From the NCBI GenBank assembly GCA_030042795.1, contig JASHYZ010000150.1, forward strand, positions 1-5,120: a DNA stretch of 5,120 nucleotides, written 5' to 3'. Origin of the DNA: Terriglobia bacterium (GTDB lineage: Bacteria > Acidobacteriota > Terriglobia > UBA7540). The notes below the pieces were generated by a model. It was not told the origin of the DNA. It worked only from the letters and a program-made list of their open reading frames with translations, and searched no databases. This document shows, in pieces, positions 1 to 4,929 of this stretch; position 1 is the stretch's first letter, and the number at the start of each line of letters is the position of its first letter. Position numbers and translations under genes: made by a program.

Positions 1-203
1 TCGCGCCCAGCACGTATCGAAACTGAGATCAGCCGACTCTGAGGGGGCGGCCCCACAGTGGGCCATGACCCGGCTCCCCTCGGACCGATGATTTCGGCTC
101 CCTTTTATGCGGGTGTTGACACCACACTCCTGAGCGCCTGTGCGGCTGGCGTCCCGATTTGTCCTCGGATCTCCTAAATCTTTGTAGGCGAAAGAAAAAG
201 TGC
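1..203. other. Upstream region without a supported gene
   Basis: No coding region or RNA gene is supported here. Frame 1 is open from the window edge to a TGA at 40-42 (ending ...ETEISRL), which could be the tail of an upstream gene, but 13 codons are too few to judge. Visible structure: a 5-bp hairpin GGCCC/GGGCC (49-53 with 60-64, loop CACAGT) without a T tract, an 8-bp direct repeat CGGCTCCC (71-78 and 95-102), and a short palindrome GGTGT-TG-ACACC (112-123). An A-rich stretch (about 191-200) lies directly upstream of the -35 box and could act as an UP element for the promoter at 204. I see no convincing terminator for a preceding gene. Confidence 0.4.
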
Positions 204-232
204 TTGACAACGGCACATCGTAGTGGTAGAAA
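204..232 (+). promoter_or_regulatory. Probable sigma70-type promoter of the dcw operon
   Basis: A perfect -35 hexamer TTGACA (204-209) is separated by 17 bp from TAGAAA (227-232), which matches four of six positions of the -10 consensus. Transcription would start near 239-240, giving a leader of about 50 nt before mraZ. An A-rich tract lies just upstream of the -35 box. The -10 region lies inside the first MraZ-type repeat unit, the arrangement expected for repression. Position and spacing are seen directly; activity is inferred. Confidence 0.7.
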
Positions 233-272
233 GTGGGAGGCGGTAGTGTTTTGTGAAAATTAGTGGTCAAAG
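223..272 (+). promoter_or_regulatory. MraZ operator: five 10-bp direct repeat units
   Basis: Five consecutive 10-bp units begin at 223, 233, 243, 253 and 263: GTGGTAGAAA, GTGGGAGGCG, GTAGTGTTTT, GTGAAAATTA and GTGGTCAAAG. All start with GT; units 1, 2 and 5 carry GTGG, while units 3 and 4 are degenerate. MraZ proteins are known to bind several TGGGN or AAAGTG-type boxes repeated every 10 bp, one helical turn, upstream of their own gene. The array overlaps the -10 box and the predicted transcription start and ends 18 bp before the mraZ start codon, so binding would block RNA polymerase. The neighbouring 10-bp blocks (213-222 and 273-282) do not continue the pattern. Confidence 0.8.
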
Positions 273-290
273 GCCGCCGGATTTGAGCCC

Positions 291-731
291 GTGTTTCGAG
301 GTATGCACAAGGCGACCGTCGATCCCAAGGGCCGGCTGAAGATCCCGGCCGAGTTTAAGGAGATTATCGATCGCGAATATGGGCCTAACTTCTACGTCAC
401 CAGCTTGCGGGGCGATAAGGTGTCTGTTTATCCGTTCAGCCAGTGGGAGCGTATCGAAAAGAAACTGGCGGAGTTGCCCACGATGCACCCTGCCCGCAAC
501 AAGTTCCTGGACCGTACGAACTATTGGGGGCAGCAGGCACAGATGGATTCGCAAGGCCGTGTTCTGATTCCCGCGCAGCTACGCGACGCGGCGACCGCCG
601 CGGGCGAAGTCGCCGTGATGGGCTACCCGGACCGGCTGGACGTCTGGAAAAAGGAGAACTTCGACAAGCACCTCGAGGAGCAACCCATTACCGTCGAGGA
701 TGAGCAAACCTGGAGCGACTTGGGGATTTGA
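291..731 (+). CDS. mraZ: Transcriptional regulator MraZ
   Basis: MraZ is a DNA-binding protein of the AbrB-like fold that forms a ring-shaped oligomer and represses the dcw operon by binding repeats in its own promoter. The 146-residue product has the two expected tandem SpoVT/AbrB-like halves, each with the family D-x-x-G-R signature: DPKGR at residues 11-15, followed by LKIP, and DSQGR at residues 86-90, followed by VLIP. The second half ends with the typical VAVMGYPDRLDVW segment. Length is normal for the family. The start is a GTG at 291, chosen because the family N-terminus MFRG is conserved; the ATG at 303 would remove it. No strong Shine-Dalgarno sequence precedes this GTG, so translation may be modest. 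It is the first gene of the cluster, lies just downstream of its probable operator, and is followed by a 181-bp repeat-bearing gap before rsmH. Confidence 0.96.
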   Translation: MFRGMHKATVDPKGRLKIPAEFKEIIDREYGPNFYVTSLRGDKVSVYPFSQWERIEKKLAELPTMHPARNKFLDRTNYWGQQAQMDSQGRVLIPAQLRDAATAAGEVAVMGYPDRLDVWKKENFDKHLEEQPITVEDEQTWSDLGI

Positions 732-780
732 GTCTCGGCGGCTGGTGGCTGTATCGGAACTTCGCGCCACAAGAGAGTGT

Positions 781-858
781 CATGCAAAGGTGCAAAGAAC
801 GCAAAGTGATTGCTGCCGCCAGCGAGTTTTTCCTTTGCGCCCGTGGCGCCTTTGCGTG
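781..858. repeat. CAAAG/CTTTG imperfect inverted repeat in the mraZ-rsmH gap
   Basis: The left arm (781-806) contains CAAAG three times (785, 793, 802). The right arm (833-858) contains its complement CTTTG at 833 and 850. The two 26-nt arms match at 20 positions, with two further G-U pairs possible in RNA, around a 26-nt loop. The pattern of CAAAG, GCGCAAAG-like words and their complements resembles dispersed repeats common in environmental bacterial genomes, whose translations give spurious reading frames. Here it keeps the rsmH frame open upstream of the real start. No terminator-like T run follows the stem. Whether it has a regulatory or processing role is unknown. Confidence 0.65.
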
Positions 859-870
859 AGGCATCGCAGT

Positions 871-896
871 CACCCAAAGGGAGCCTTTGTTAGGTG
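871..896 (+). other. Stem-loop just upstream of the rsmH start
   Basis: CACC (871-874) and CAAAGG (875-880) can pair with CCTTTG (884-889) and GGTG (893-896), with a GAG loop and a three-base TTA bulge, giving a ten-pair stem. It ends 16 bases before the rsmH ATG and covers the only AGG-containing word nearby (892-896), which is too far from the ATG for a normal ribosome binding site. It may be part of the same repeat insertion as 781-858. A role in rsmH translation is only a guess. Confidence 0.4.
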
Positions 897-912
897 TTCC
901 GGCCCTTGGCCG

Positions 913-1842
913 ATGGCTGAGCCACTCGATGATCGGCAAGGTGGGCAACCACAAGCGGCACACCAGCCGGTGCTGGTTGAAGAAGTGACGGAGTTCTTGG
1001 ATGTACGGCCAGAAGGAGTCTACATCGATGCAACGGTTGGCGGCGGAGGTCACGCGCAGGGGATTCTTGAGCGCCTCACCAGCGGCCGGCTTCTGGGAAT
1101 CGATCGTGATCCGCGGGCGCTGGCCGTGGCAAGGCAACGTCTCATCCCTTTCGGAAGCAAGGTCACGCTGATGCAGGGAAACTTCGCGGACATCGACGCA
1201 CTGCACGCTGCGAGCGGCTTTCCCGCAGCCGACAGCGTATTGGCCGATCTTGGATTGAGTTCGATGCAACTTGCGGACGCCTCCCGCGGCTTCAGCTTCA
1301 ACCTCGAAGGTCCACTGGATATGAGGGTGGATCCGGCGACTGAGACCTCGGCCGCGGATTTGGTGAACTACACGAGCGAGCGCGAGCTCGCCGACCTGAT
1401 TTTCAAGTTTGGAGAAGAGCGCCTCTCGCGCCGTATCGCGCGAGCTATTATGAGGGCCCGGCCGATTCGAACATCCACCGAACTGGCGCAGGTGGTGACG
1501 CGAACGATCCCCTTTCGGCCGGGCCCCCACCAGATTCATCCGGCTACGCGCACCTTCATGGCTTTGCGGCTGGCCGTGAACCGCGAACTCGACAACCTCG
1601 GGCAGTTTCTGGCCAGGGTGCTTTCCGTGATGCCGAGCGGCGGGCGCGTGGCGGTGATTAGCTTTCACTCGCTTGAAGACCGCATGGTGAAGCAGTCCTT
1701 CGCCGCCTGGCGGCGGGAAGGACGCGTCAAGGTACTCACCCGCAAAGTCGTGCGGCCCGGCGAAGACGAGATCAGCCGCAATCCGCGTTCGCGCGGCGCC
1801 AAGCTTCGCGTGGCTGAGAAGACGGCGGGCAACGGAGTGTAA
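913..1842 (+). CDS. rsmH: 16S rRNA (cytosine(1402)-N(4))-methyltransferase RsmH (MraW)
   Basis: RsmH is a cytoplasmic S-adenosylmethionine-dependent enzyme that methylates N4 of C1402 in the decoding centre of 16S rRNA. The 309-residue product, close to the family's usual size, shows the N-terminal HQPVLVEEV motif (17-25), the SAM-binding loop YIDATVGGGGH (37-47), GIDRDPRAL (62-70), LADLGLSSMQL (110-120), the RTFMALRLAVNREL segment (213-226), ISFHSLEDRMVK (249-260), and the closing NPRSRGAKLRVAE (290-302). The frame is open from 700, overlapping mraZ, but that extension runs through the palindromic repeat and has no RsmH-like sequence. The ATG at 913 is therefore chosen, giving a short leader before the conserved core. 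No good Shine-Dalgarno sequence precedes it; a GTG at 856 is a weaker alternative. Its place after mraZ is the standard dcw order. Confidence 0.96.
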   Translation: MAEPLDDRQGGQPQAAHQPVLVEEVTEFLDVRPEGVYIDATVGGGGHAQGILERLTSGRLLGIDRDPRALAVARQRLIPFGSKVTLMQGNFADIDALHAASGFPAADSVLADLGLSSMQLADASRGFSFNLEGPLDMRVDPATETSAADLVNYTSERELADLIFKFGEERLSRRIARAIMRARPIRTSTELAQVVTRTIPFRPGPHQIHPATRTFMALRLAVNRELDNLGQFLARVLSVMPSGGRVAVISFHSLEDRMVKQSFAAWRREGRVKVLTRKVVRPGEDEISRNPRSRGAKLRVAEKTAGNGV

Positions 1843-1860
1843 GAGCGCGCGAAACGCTCT
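1842..1860 (+). other. Small hairpin at the rsmH stop codon
   Basis: AGAGCG (1842-1847) pairs with CGCTCT (1855-1860) around a 7-nt loop. It begins on the last base of the rsmH stop codon. No T tract follows, so it is not a convincing intrinsic terminator; it might stabilise a 3' end or be incidental. Confidence 0.35.
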
Positions 1861-1904
1861 GGAGTGATCGGGACTGGGGGGTTGGGCATTAGCTTCCTTC
1901 GCCC

Positions 1905-1953
1905 GGCCCTCTCCCGTACAGAAAAGGCGAGGGACGTAACGTCAGAGAGGCCC
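1905..1953. repeat. CCCTCTCC/GGCGAGGG palindromic element in the rsmH-ftsL gap
   Basis: CCCTCTCC (1907-1914) pairs at seven of eight positions with GGCGAGGG (1926-1933) around an 11-nt loop. An alternative stem joins GGCCCTCTC (1905-1913) to GAGAGGCCC (1945-1953), eight of nine. Between them lies an exact small palindrome, GACGT-A-ACGTC (1933-1943). Read on the minus strand, the element gives a PSPFLYGRGPGEG-like peptide, the kind of spurious translation typical of widespread intergenic palindromes. It is most likely a degenerate dispersed repeat. No known function can be assigned. Confidence 0.5.
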
Positions 1954-1979
1954 AAGCCAAGCCCTTTCGCAGCAAGATT

Positions 1980-1984
1980 GGAGA
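1980..1984 (+). promoter_or_regulatory. Ribosome binding site of ftsL
   Basis: GGAGA lies eight bases before the ATG at 1993. It decides the ftsL start over the upstream in-frame ATG at 1864, whose reading frame would run through the palindromic element and lacks such a site. Confidence 0.7.
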
Positions 1985-1992
1985 AAGAAACC

Positions 1993-2526
1993 ATGACGAC
2001 CGCAGCACGAGCACTGCCGAATCGGCGGCGCCGCCCGCCTCGCGCTCTTGTTGCAGGCCGCGCCCCGCTGCGCGAGGTCTATTTTGTGAAGCACATTGAC
2101 AATTCCCGGATTGTACGTGAGGTTGACGGCGCCAAGCGGCGGGAATGTTACGCTTTGGTAGGTTTGGTGGCCTTAGCCTTTGCGCTTTCATTTGTTTACG
2201 CGTGGCAGCACTTTCAGTGCGTACGCTACGGCTATCAGATTGAGCAGTTGCGTCAGCAACAGCGTGCGCTGGCGGAGTGGAATCGCGGCCTCAAGCTTCA
2301 GGAGGCATCCCTCGAGGATCCGAAGTTGATTGATATTGAGGCTCGAACGGAGCTTGGGTTGAGGGAGCCCGATCCGCGCCAGGTCATCCGTTTTGATCAG
2401 CCCCTCAACGGCCAGCCTGCCCTTGGCGAGCCACAATTGGCCGAGAGCCATCCGGGAGTTAGCGCACTATGGGCACGGCTGGGGCATGTAGCCGGCTTGA
2501 ATCTTGGAGGACAGGCCGGTCCATGA
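1993..2526 (+). CDS. ftsL: Cell division protein FtsL
   Basis: FtsL is a bitopic inner-membrane divisome protein that joins FtsB/DivIC and FtsQ and helps activate septal peptidoglycan synthesis by FtsW-FtsI. The 177-residue product has an Arg/Pro-rich cytoplasmic N-terminus (1-52, with RRRRPP at 11-16), one transmembrane helix (about 53-71), a periplasmic stretch with coiled-coil character (about 78-108), and the FtsL/DivIC closing motif DPKLIDIEARTELGLREPDP (109-128). About 45 residues follow that motif, rich in Gly, Pro and Ala, a tail longer than in short FtsL proteins. Sequence conservation in this family is poor, so the call rests on topology, the closing motif and position between rsmH and ftsI. 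The ATG at 1993 has a good ribosome binding site. Confidence 0.85.
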   Translation: MTTAARALPNRRRRPPRALVAGRAPLREVYFVKHIDNSRIVREVDGAKRRECYALVGLVALAFALSFVYAWQHFQCVRYGYQIEQLRQQQRALAEWNRGLKLQEASLEDPKLIDIEARTELGLREPDPRQVIRFDQPLNGQPALGEPQLAESHPGVSALWARLGHVAGLNLGGQAGP

Positions 2527-2529
2527 TTC

Positions 2530-2672
2530 GGGACCCGGGGCCCGGGACTCGGGGTTCGGGAAGGAAGTTTCTTTAATGGATTCCCGCTTGTGCGGGAATG
2601 ACGGAAAACCGAACCCAAACAGCCAAACGCGGGCACCAAGAACCGAACACCGAGTCCCGAGTCGCGAGCCCC
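2530..2672. repeat. Long imperfect inverted repeat in the ftsL-ftsI gap
   Basis: The 30-nt arms at 2530-2559 and 2643-2672 are reverse complements at 24 of 30 positions. The left arm is made of GGGACCC, GGGGCCC, GGGACTC and GGGTTCGG words; the right arm carries CCGAACACCGAGTCCCGAG. A second copy of the complement, CCGAACCC (2609-2616), pairs exactly with GGGTTCGG (2552-2559), so alternative folds are possible. A smaller perfect hairpin is nested inside. The repeated GGGACTC/GAGTCCC words look like dispersed intergenic repeats seen in GC-rich environmental bacteria. The element begins four bases after the ftsL stop and ends just before the ftsI ribosome binding site, filling the whole gap. Confidence 0.7.
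2580..2599. repeat. ATTCCC-N8-GGGAAT hairpin, dRS3-like
   Basis: ATTCCCGC (2580-2587) and GCGGGAAT (2592-2599) form a perfect 8-bp stem with a TTGT loop. The format ATTCCC, eight bases, GGGAAT is that of the Neisseria dRS3 repeat, and the flanks (GG before, GACGG after) match the widespread repeat whose translation reads like DSRLCGNDG. Similar sequences occur in many unrelated genomes, so homology to dRS3 itself is not implied. The upstream in-frame ATG of ftsI at 2598 falls inside this hairpin. Confidence 0.7.
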
Positions 2673-2675
2673 GTC

Positions 2676-2682
2676 AGGAAAG
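2676..2682 (+). promoter_or_regulatory. Ribosome binding site of ftsI
   Basis: AGGAAAG lies directly upstream of the ATG at 2685, with five bases between AGGA and the start codon. It decides for 2685 over the in-frame ATG at 2598, which sits within a repeat hairpin. Confidence 0.65.
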
Positions 2683-2684
2683 TA

Positions 2685-4793
2685 ATGCGCCGCTCGTCCC
2701 CGCCTCGCCGGTCACCGGCTAGTACTCCAGCGATCTCAATTCAACGCGTCCTGGTGTTTGGAGCCTTCCTCGGGCTCTGGATTGTGGTCATCCTGGGCCG
2801 CCTTTACGCACTTCAGATCATCGACTACGTCAAGTGGGTTTCCAGGGAACAAAAGCAACAGGAGCACACTATCCTCCTGCCCCCTCTGCGCGGGACAATC
2901 TTTGACCGGGCTCATCATCCCCTCGCGATGAGCCTGCCGGTAGATTCGGCCTTCGCGATGCCCGCCGAGATTCCCGACGTCAGCGTTACCGCGCGCCTGC
3001 TCGCTCCGGTCCTCCGCGTAGATGCCACTGATCTTGAGGACCGGTTGCAGAACCTGCGCTCCTTCTGCTGGATCAAGCGTGACATTTCGACTGACATCGC
3101 CGCTCGGCTGCGGAGCCTCGACCTGCGCGGCATTTATTTTCAGAAAGAGATGAAACGCTTTTACCCGAAGGGGCCCTTGGCGGCCAGCGTCATGGGGTTC
3201 GTCGGACTCGACGATCATGGCTTGGCCGGGCTCGAATACGGGTTAAATAGACTGATTGCAGGCCGTCCGAGTTACGTTCTGGTCGATGAAGACGCGCGCC
3301 GGCACCGTTTCCATTCGAGCGCCGGTAAGGGTGAGCCTGGGACCGACGTCGTGCTGACCCTCGATGAGAACATCCAATTCATCGCGGAAAGAGCGCTGTC
3401 TGATGCTGTCGAGCAAGACCATGCCTCGGGTGGCGTGGTGATTGTTGAGAACCCGTCCACCGGAGAGATTCTGGCAATGGCCAGCCAGCCGACCTTCGAT
3501 CCCAACAACTTCGAAAGCGCCACGCCCGAGGAGCGCAAGAATCTGGCCATTCAGTGGGTGTACGAACCGGGATCGATGTTCAAGCTGGTGACGTACTCGG
3601 CGGCGCTGGAAGAGGGGTTGATCTCGCCCGGCGAGACTATCGACTGTCAAGGCGGCTCCATCACCCTTGACGGGCATGTGATCCATGATGATAACGAGCA
3701 CTTTGGTGTGCTGACCGTGGAACAGGCTCTAGCGCACTCCAGCGACGTAGCTGCTGTCAAGATCGGGCTGCGGCTCGGCCAGGAGAGACTGTACGACTAC
3801 ATTCGCCGCTATGGTTTCGGTTCCCGGACGGGTATCGAGCTGCCAGGTGAAGAAGAGGGCCTGCTTGAGCCGCTCAGCCGTTGGTCGGGTCTCTCGATCG
3901 GCGCGATTTCCATAGGTCAGGAAATCGGAGTAACAGCGCTCCAAATCATCAGCGCGTACTCGACCATCGCCAACGGCGGGGTGCTGCATCCACCGCGCAT
4001 CATCGAGAGCTTGGTACAGGGCTCTTCAGTGACCGCTCCGCAGGTAGGCCCCAGCCGCCGCGTGGTGAGCGAGCGAACGGCCGAACTGATGAAGCACATG
4101 TTCATGGAGGTGGTGGAAGAGGGCACCGGCAAGGAAGCACGGTTGAACGGCTATTCCGCGGGAGGCAAGACGGGCACCGCCCAGAAGATTGTCAACCGCC
4201 GATACTCCCACAGCAACCACGTTGCTTCCTTTGTGGGTTTCGCTCCCGTGGATCATCCGGCCGTCACTGTGCTGGTGTCGATTGATTCACCACAGGGCCA
4301 ATATCACGGCGCCGAAGTAGCCGCACCCGTGTTCAAGGAAATTGCCGAAGAGACCTTGGCGTCTCTGAATGTGCCGAAAGACCGACCTGTGGCGCTGCTG
4401 GCTGAAAACAGGTCTGCCGCTCTGCCCGAGCGGAGCCCCGCCGGCAAGGCCGCCGGGCCGGATGTTGACGCGGCGCCGGCGGCGCCTGCCCGGCCTGCGC
4501 CGGAAGATTCGCCGGCCATTGTCTCGTCAACTGGCCCAGTGGGTGAGGACCTCAAGCCGGTCGCTCTCACGAACGATGCGACCCCGGCGGAAGGAACCGT
4601 GGTGCTCGAAAAGGGACCTCTCACCACGGTTCCTGACTTCACCGGCCTCGCTGAGCGTGCGGCAGCGCGGGAATGCAACGCAGACGGATTAGACCTGATT
4701 GTGTCGGGTAGCGGGCTGGCTACGCAACAGGACCCTCCCGCAGGGTCGAAGGCGCCGGCCGGAAGCAAGGTGCGGGTGTGGTTCAGTCGTTGA
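2685..4793 (+). CDS. ftsI: Septal peptidoglycan transpeptidase FtsI (class B PBP) with C-terminal PASTA domain
   Basis: FtsI (PBP3) is the inner-membrane D,D-transpeptidase that crosslinks septal peptidoglycan with FtsW. The 702-residue product has a basic cytoplasmic N-terminus, one membrane helix (about 22-44), the PBP dimer/pedestal domain opening with RGTIFDR (69-75), the transpeptidase domain (about 246-556), an Ala/Pro-rich linker (about 575-620) and one PASTA domain (about 648-701, VPDFTGL to VRVWFSR). Active-site motifs: SxxK as S297-M-F-K300 within EPGSMFK, and KTG as K495-T-G-T-A. The SxN motif is S352-S-D354, with Asp in place of the near-invariant Asn. The start at 2685 has a ribosome binding site; 29 more in-frame codons upstream to 2598 come from repeat sequence. 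PASTA domains are typical of PBP2x and SpoVD but also occur in FtsI of some Gram-negative phyla. The 136-bp gap after it leads to murE. Confidence 0.95.
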   Translation: MRRSSPPRRSPASTPAISIQRVLVFGAFLGLWIVVILGRLYALQIIDYVKWVSREQKQQEHTILLPPLRGTIFDRAHHPLAMSLPVDSAFAMPAEIPDVSVTARLLAPVLRVDATDLEDRLQNLRSFCWIKRDISTDIAARLRSLDLRGIYFQKEMKRFYPKGPLAASVMGFVGLDDHGLAGLEYGLNRLIAGRPSYVLVDEDARRHRFHSSAGKGEPGTDVVLTLDENIQFIAERALSDAVEQDHASGGVVIVENPSTGEILAMASQPTFDPNNFESATPEERKNLAIQWVYEPGSMFKLVTYSAALEEGLISPGETIDCQGGSITLDGHVIHDDNEHFGVLTVEQALAHSSDVAAVKIGLRLGQERLYDYIRRYGFGSRTGIELPGEEEGLLEPLSRWSGLSIGAISIGQEIGVTALQIISAYSTIANGGVLHPPRIIESLVQGSSVTAPQVGPSRRVVSERTAELMKHMFMEVVEEGTGKEARLNGYSAGGKTGTAQKIVNRRYSHSNHVASFVGFAPVDHPAVTVLVSIDSPQGQYHGAEVAAPVFKEIAEETLASLNVPKDRPVALLAENRSAALPERSPAGKAAGPDVDAAPAAPARPAPEDSPAIVSSTGPVGEDLKPVALTNDATPAEGTVVLEKGPLTTVPDFTGLAERAAARECNADGLDLIVSGSGLATQQDPPAGSKAPAGSKVRVWFSR

Positions 4794-4833
4794 TCGTCAG
4801 CCACCGGAGCGAGGCGTGAGAGTCCAGGGTCCA

Positions 4834-4895
4834 GCCAGCAAGCTGGCCTAACCAAAGCGGCAGCAAGCTGCCGCACTCCAAAGCGCCTACGGCGC
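4834..4895. repeat. Three successive palindromes in the ftsI-murE gap
   Basis: Three perfect small palindromes follow one another: GCCAGC-AA-GCTGGC (4834-4847), GCGGCAGC-AA-GCTGCCGC (4857-4874) and GCGCC-TAC-GGCGC (4883-4895). The first two share the core CAGCAAGCTG. The spacers contain repeated CAAAGCG/CCAAAGCG words. This looks like a dispersed intergenic palindromic repeat rather than a terminator, because no T tract follows and the downstream murE lies on the same strand with no obvious promoter of its own. Confidence 0.6.
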
Positions 4896-4929
4896 GGGCG
4901 AGCACAACCGGTTCGTCGTAGGGTCAAAG

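Noticed and set aside
49..106. Terminator of an upstream gene, from the GGCCC/GGGCC hairpin or the CCGA/TCGG stem before TTTT
   Set aside because: The first has no T tract; the second has only four base pairs before a four-T run. Neither is convincing.
116..144. Second promoter with TTGACA at 116-121
   Set aside because: No -10-like hexamer lies at 16-18 bp; the sequence there is GC-rich. The hexamer is also part of a small palindrome.
1..200. RNase P RNA gene (rnpB) upstream of mraZ, as in some bacteria
   Set aside because: I looked for its conserved 3' elements and found no match; 200 bases could hold only a partial gene in any case.
700..912. N-terminal extension of rsmH overlapping mraZ
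   Set aside because: The extra 71 codons cover the mraZ end and the inverted repeat, and do not resemble RsmH; the family pattern begins shortly after the ATG at 913.
688..1668. Long minus-strand open frame opposite rsmH (326 residues)
   Set aside because: It lies antisense to a well-supported rsmH gene and the palindromic repeat, shows no recognisable domain, and is expected from GC-rich codon use.
2598..2684. N-terminal extension of ftsI starting at 2598
   Set aside because: The ATG lies inside the ATTCCC/GGGAAT hairpin and the codons are repeat sequence; the ATG at 2685 has a ribosome binding site.
2504..2722. Small + strand open frame of 72 residues between ftsL and ftsI
   Set aside because: It is a translation of the dispersed repeats (MDSRLCGNDG-like peptide) and overlaps both real genes.
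4304..4927. Minus-strand open frame of 207 residues opposite the ftsI 3' end
   Set aside because: It mirrors the low-complexity linker and PASTA region of ftsI; its product is Arg/Ala/Ser/Pro-rich with no motif.
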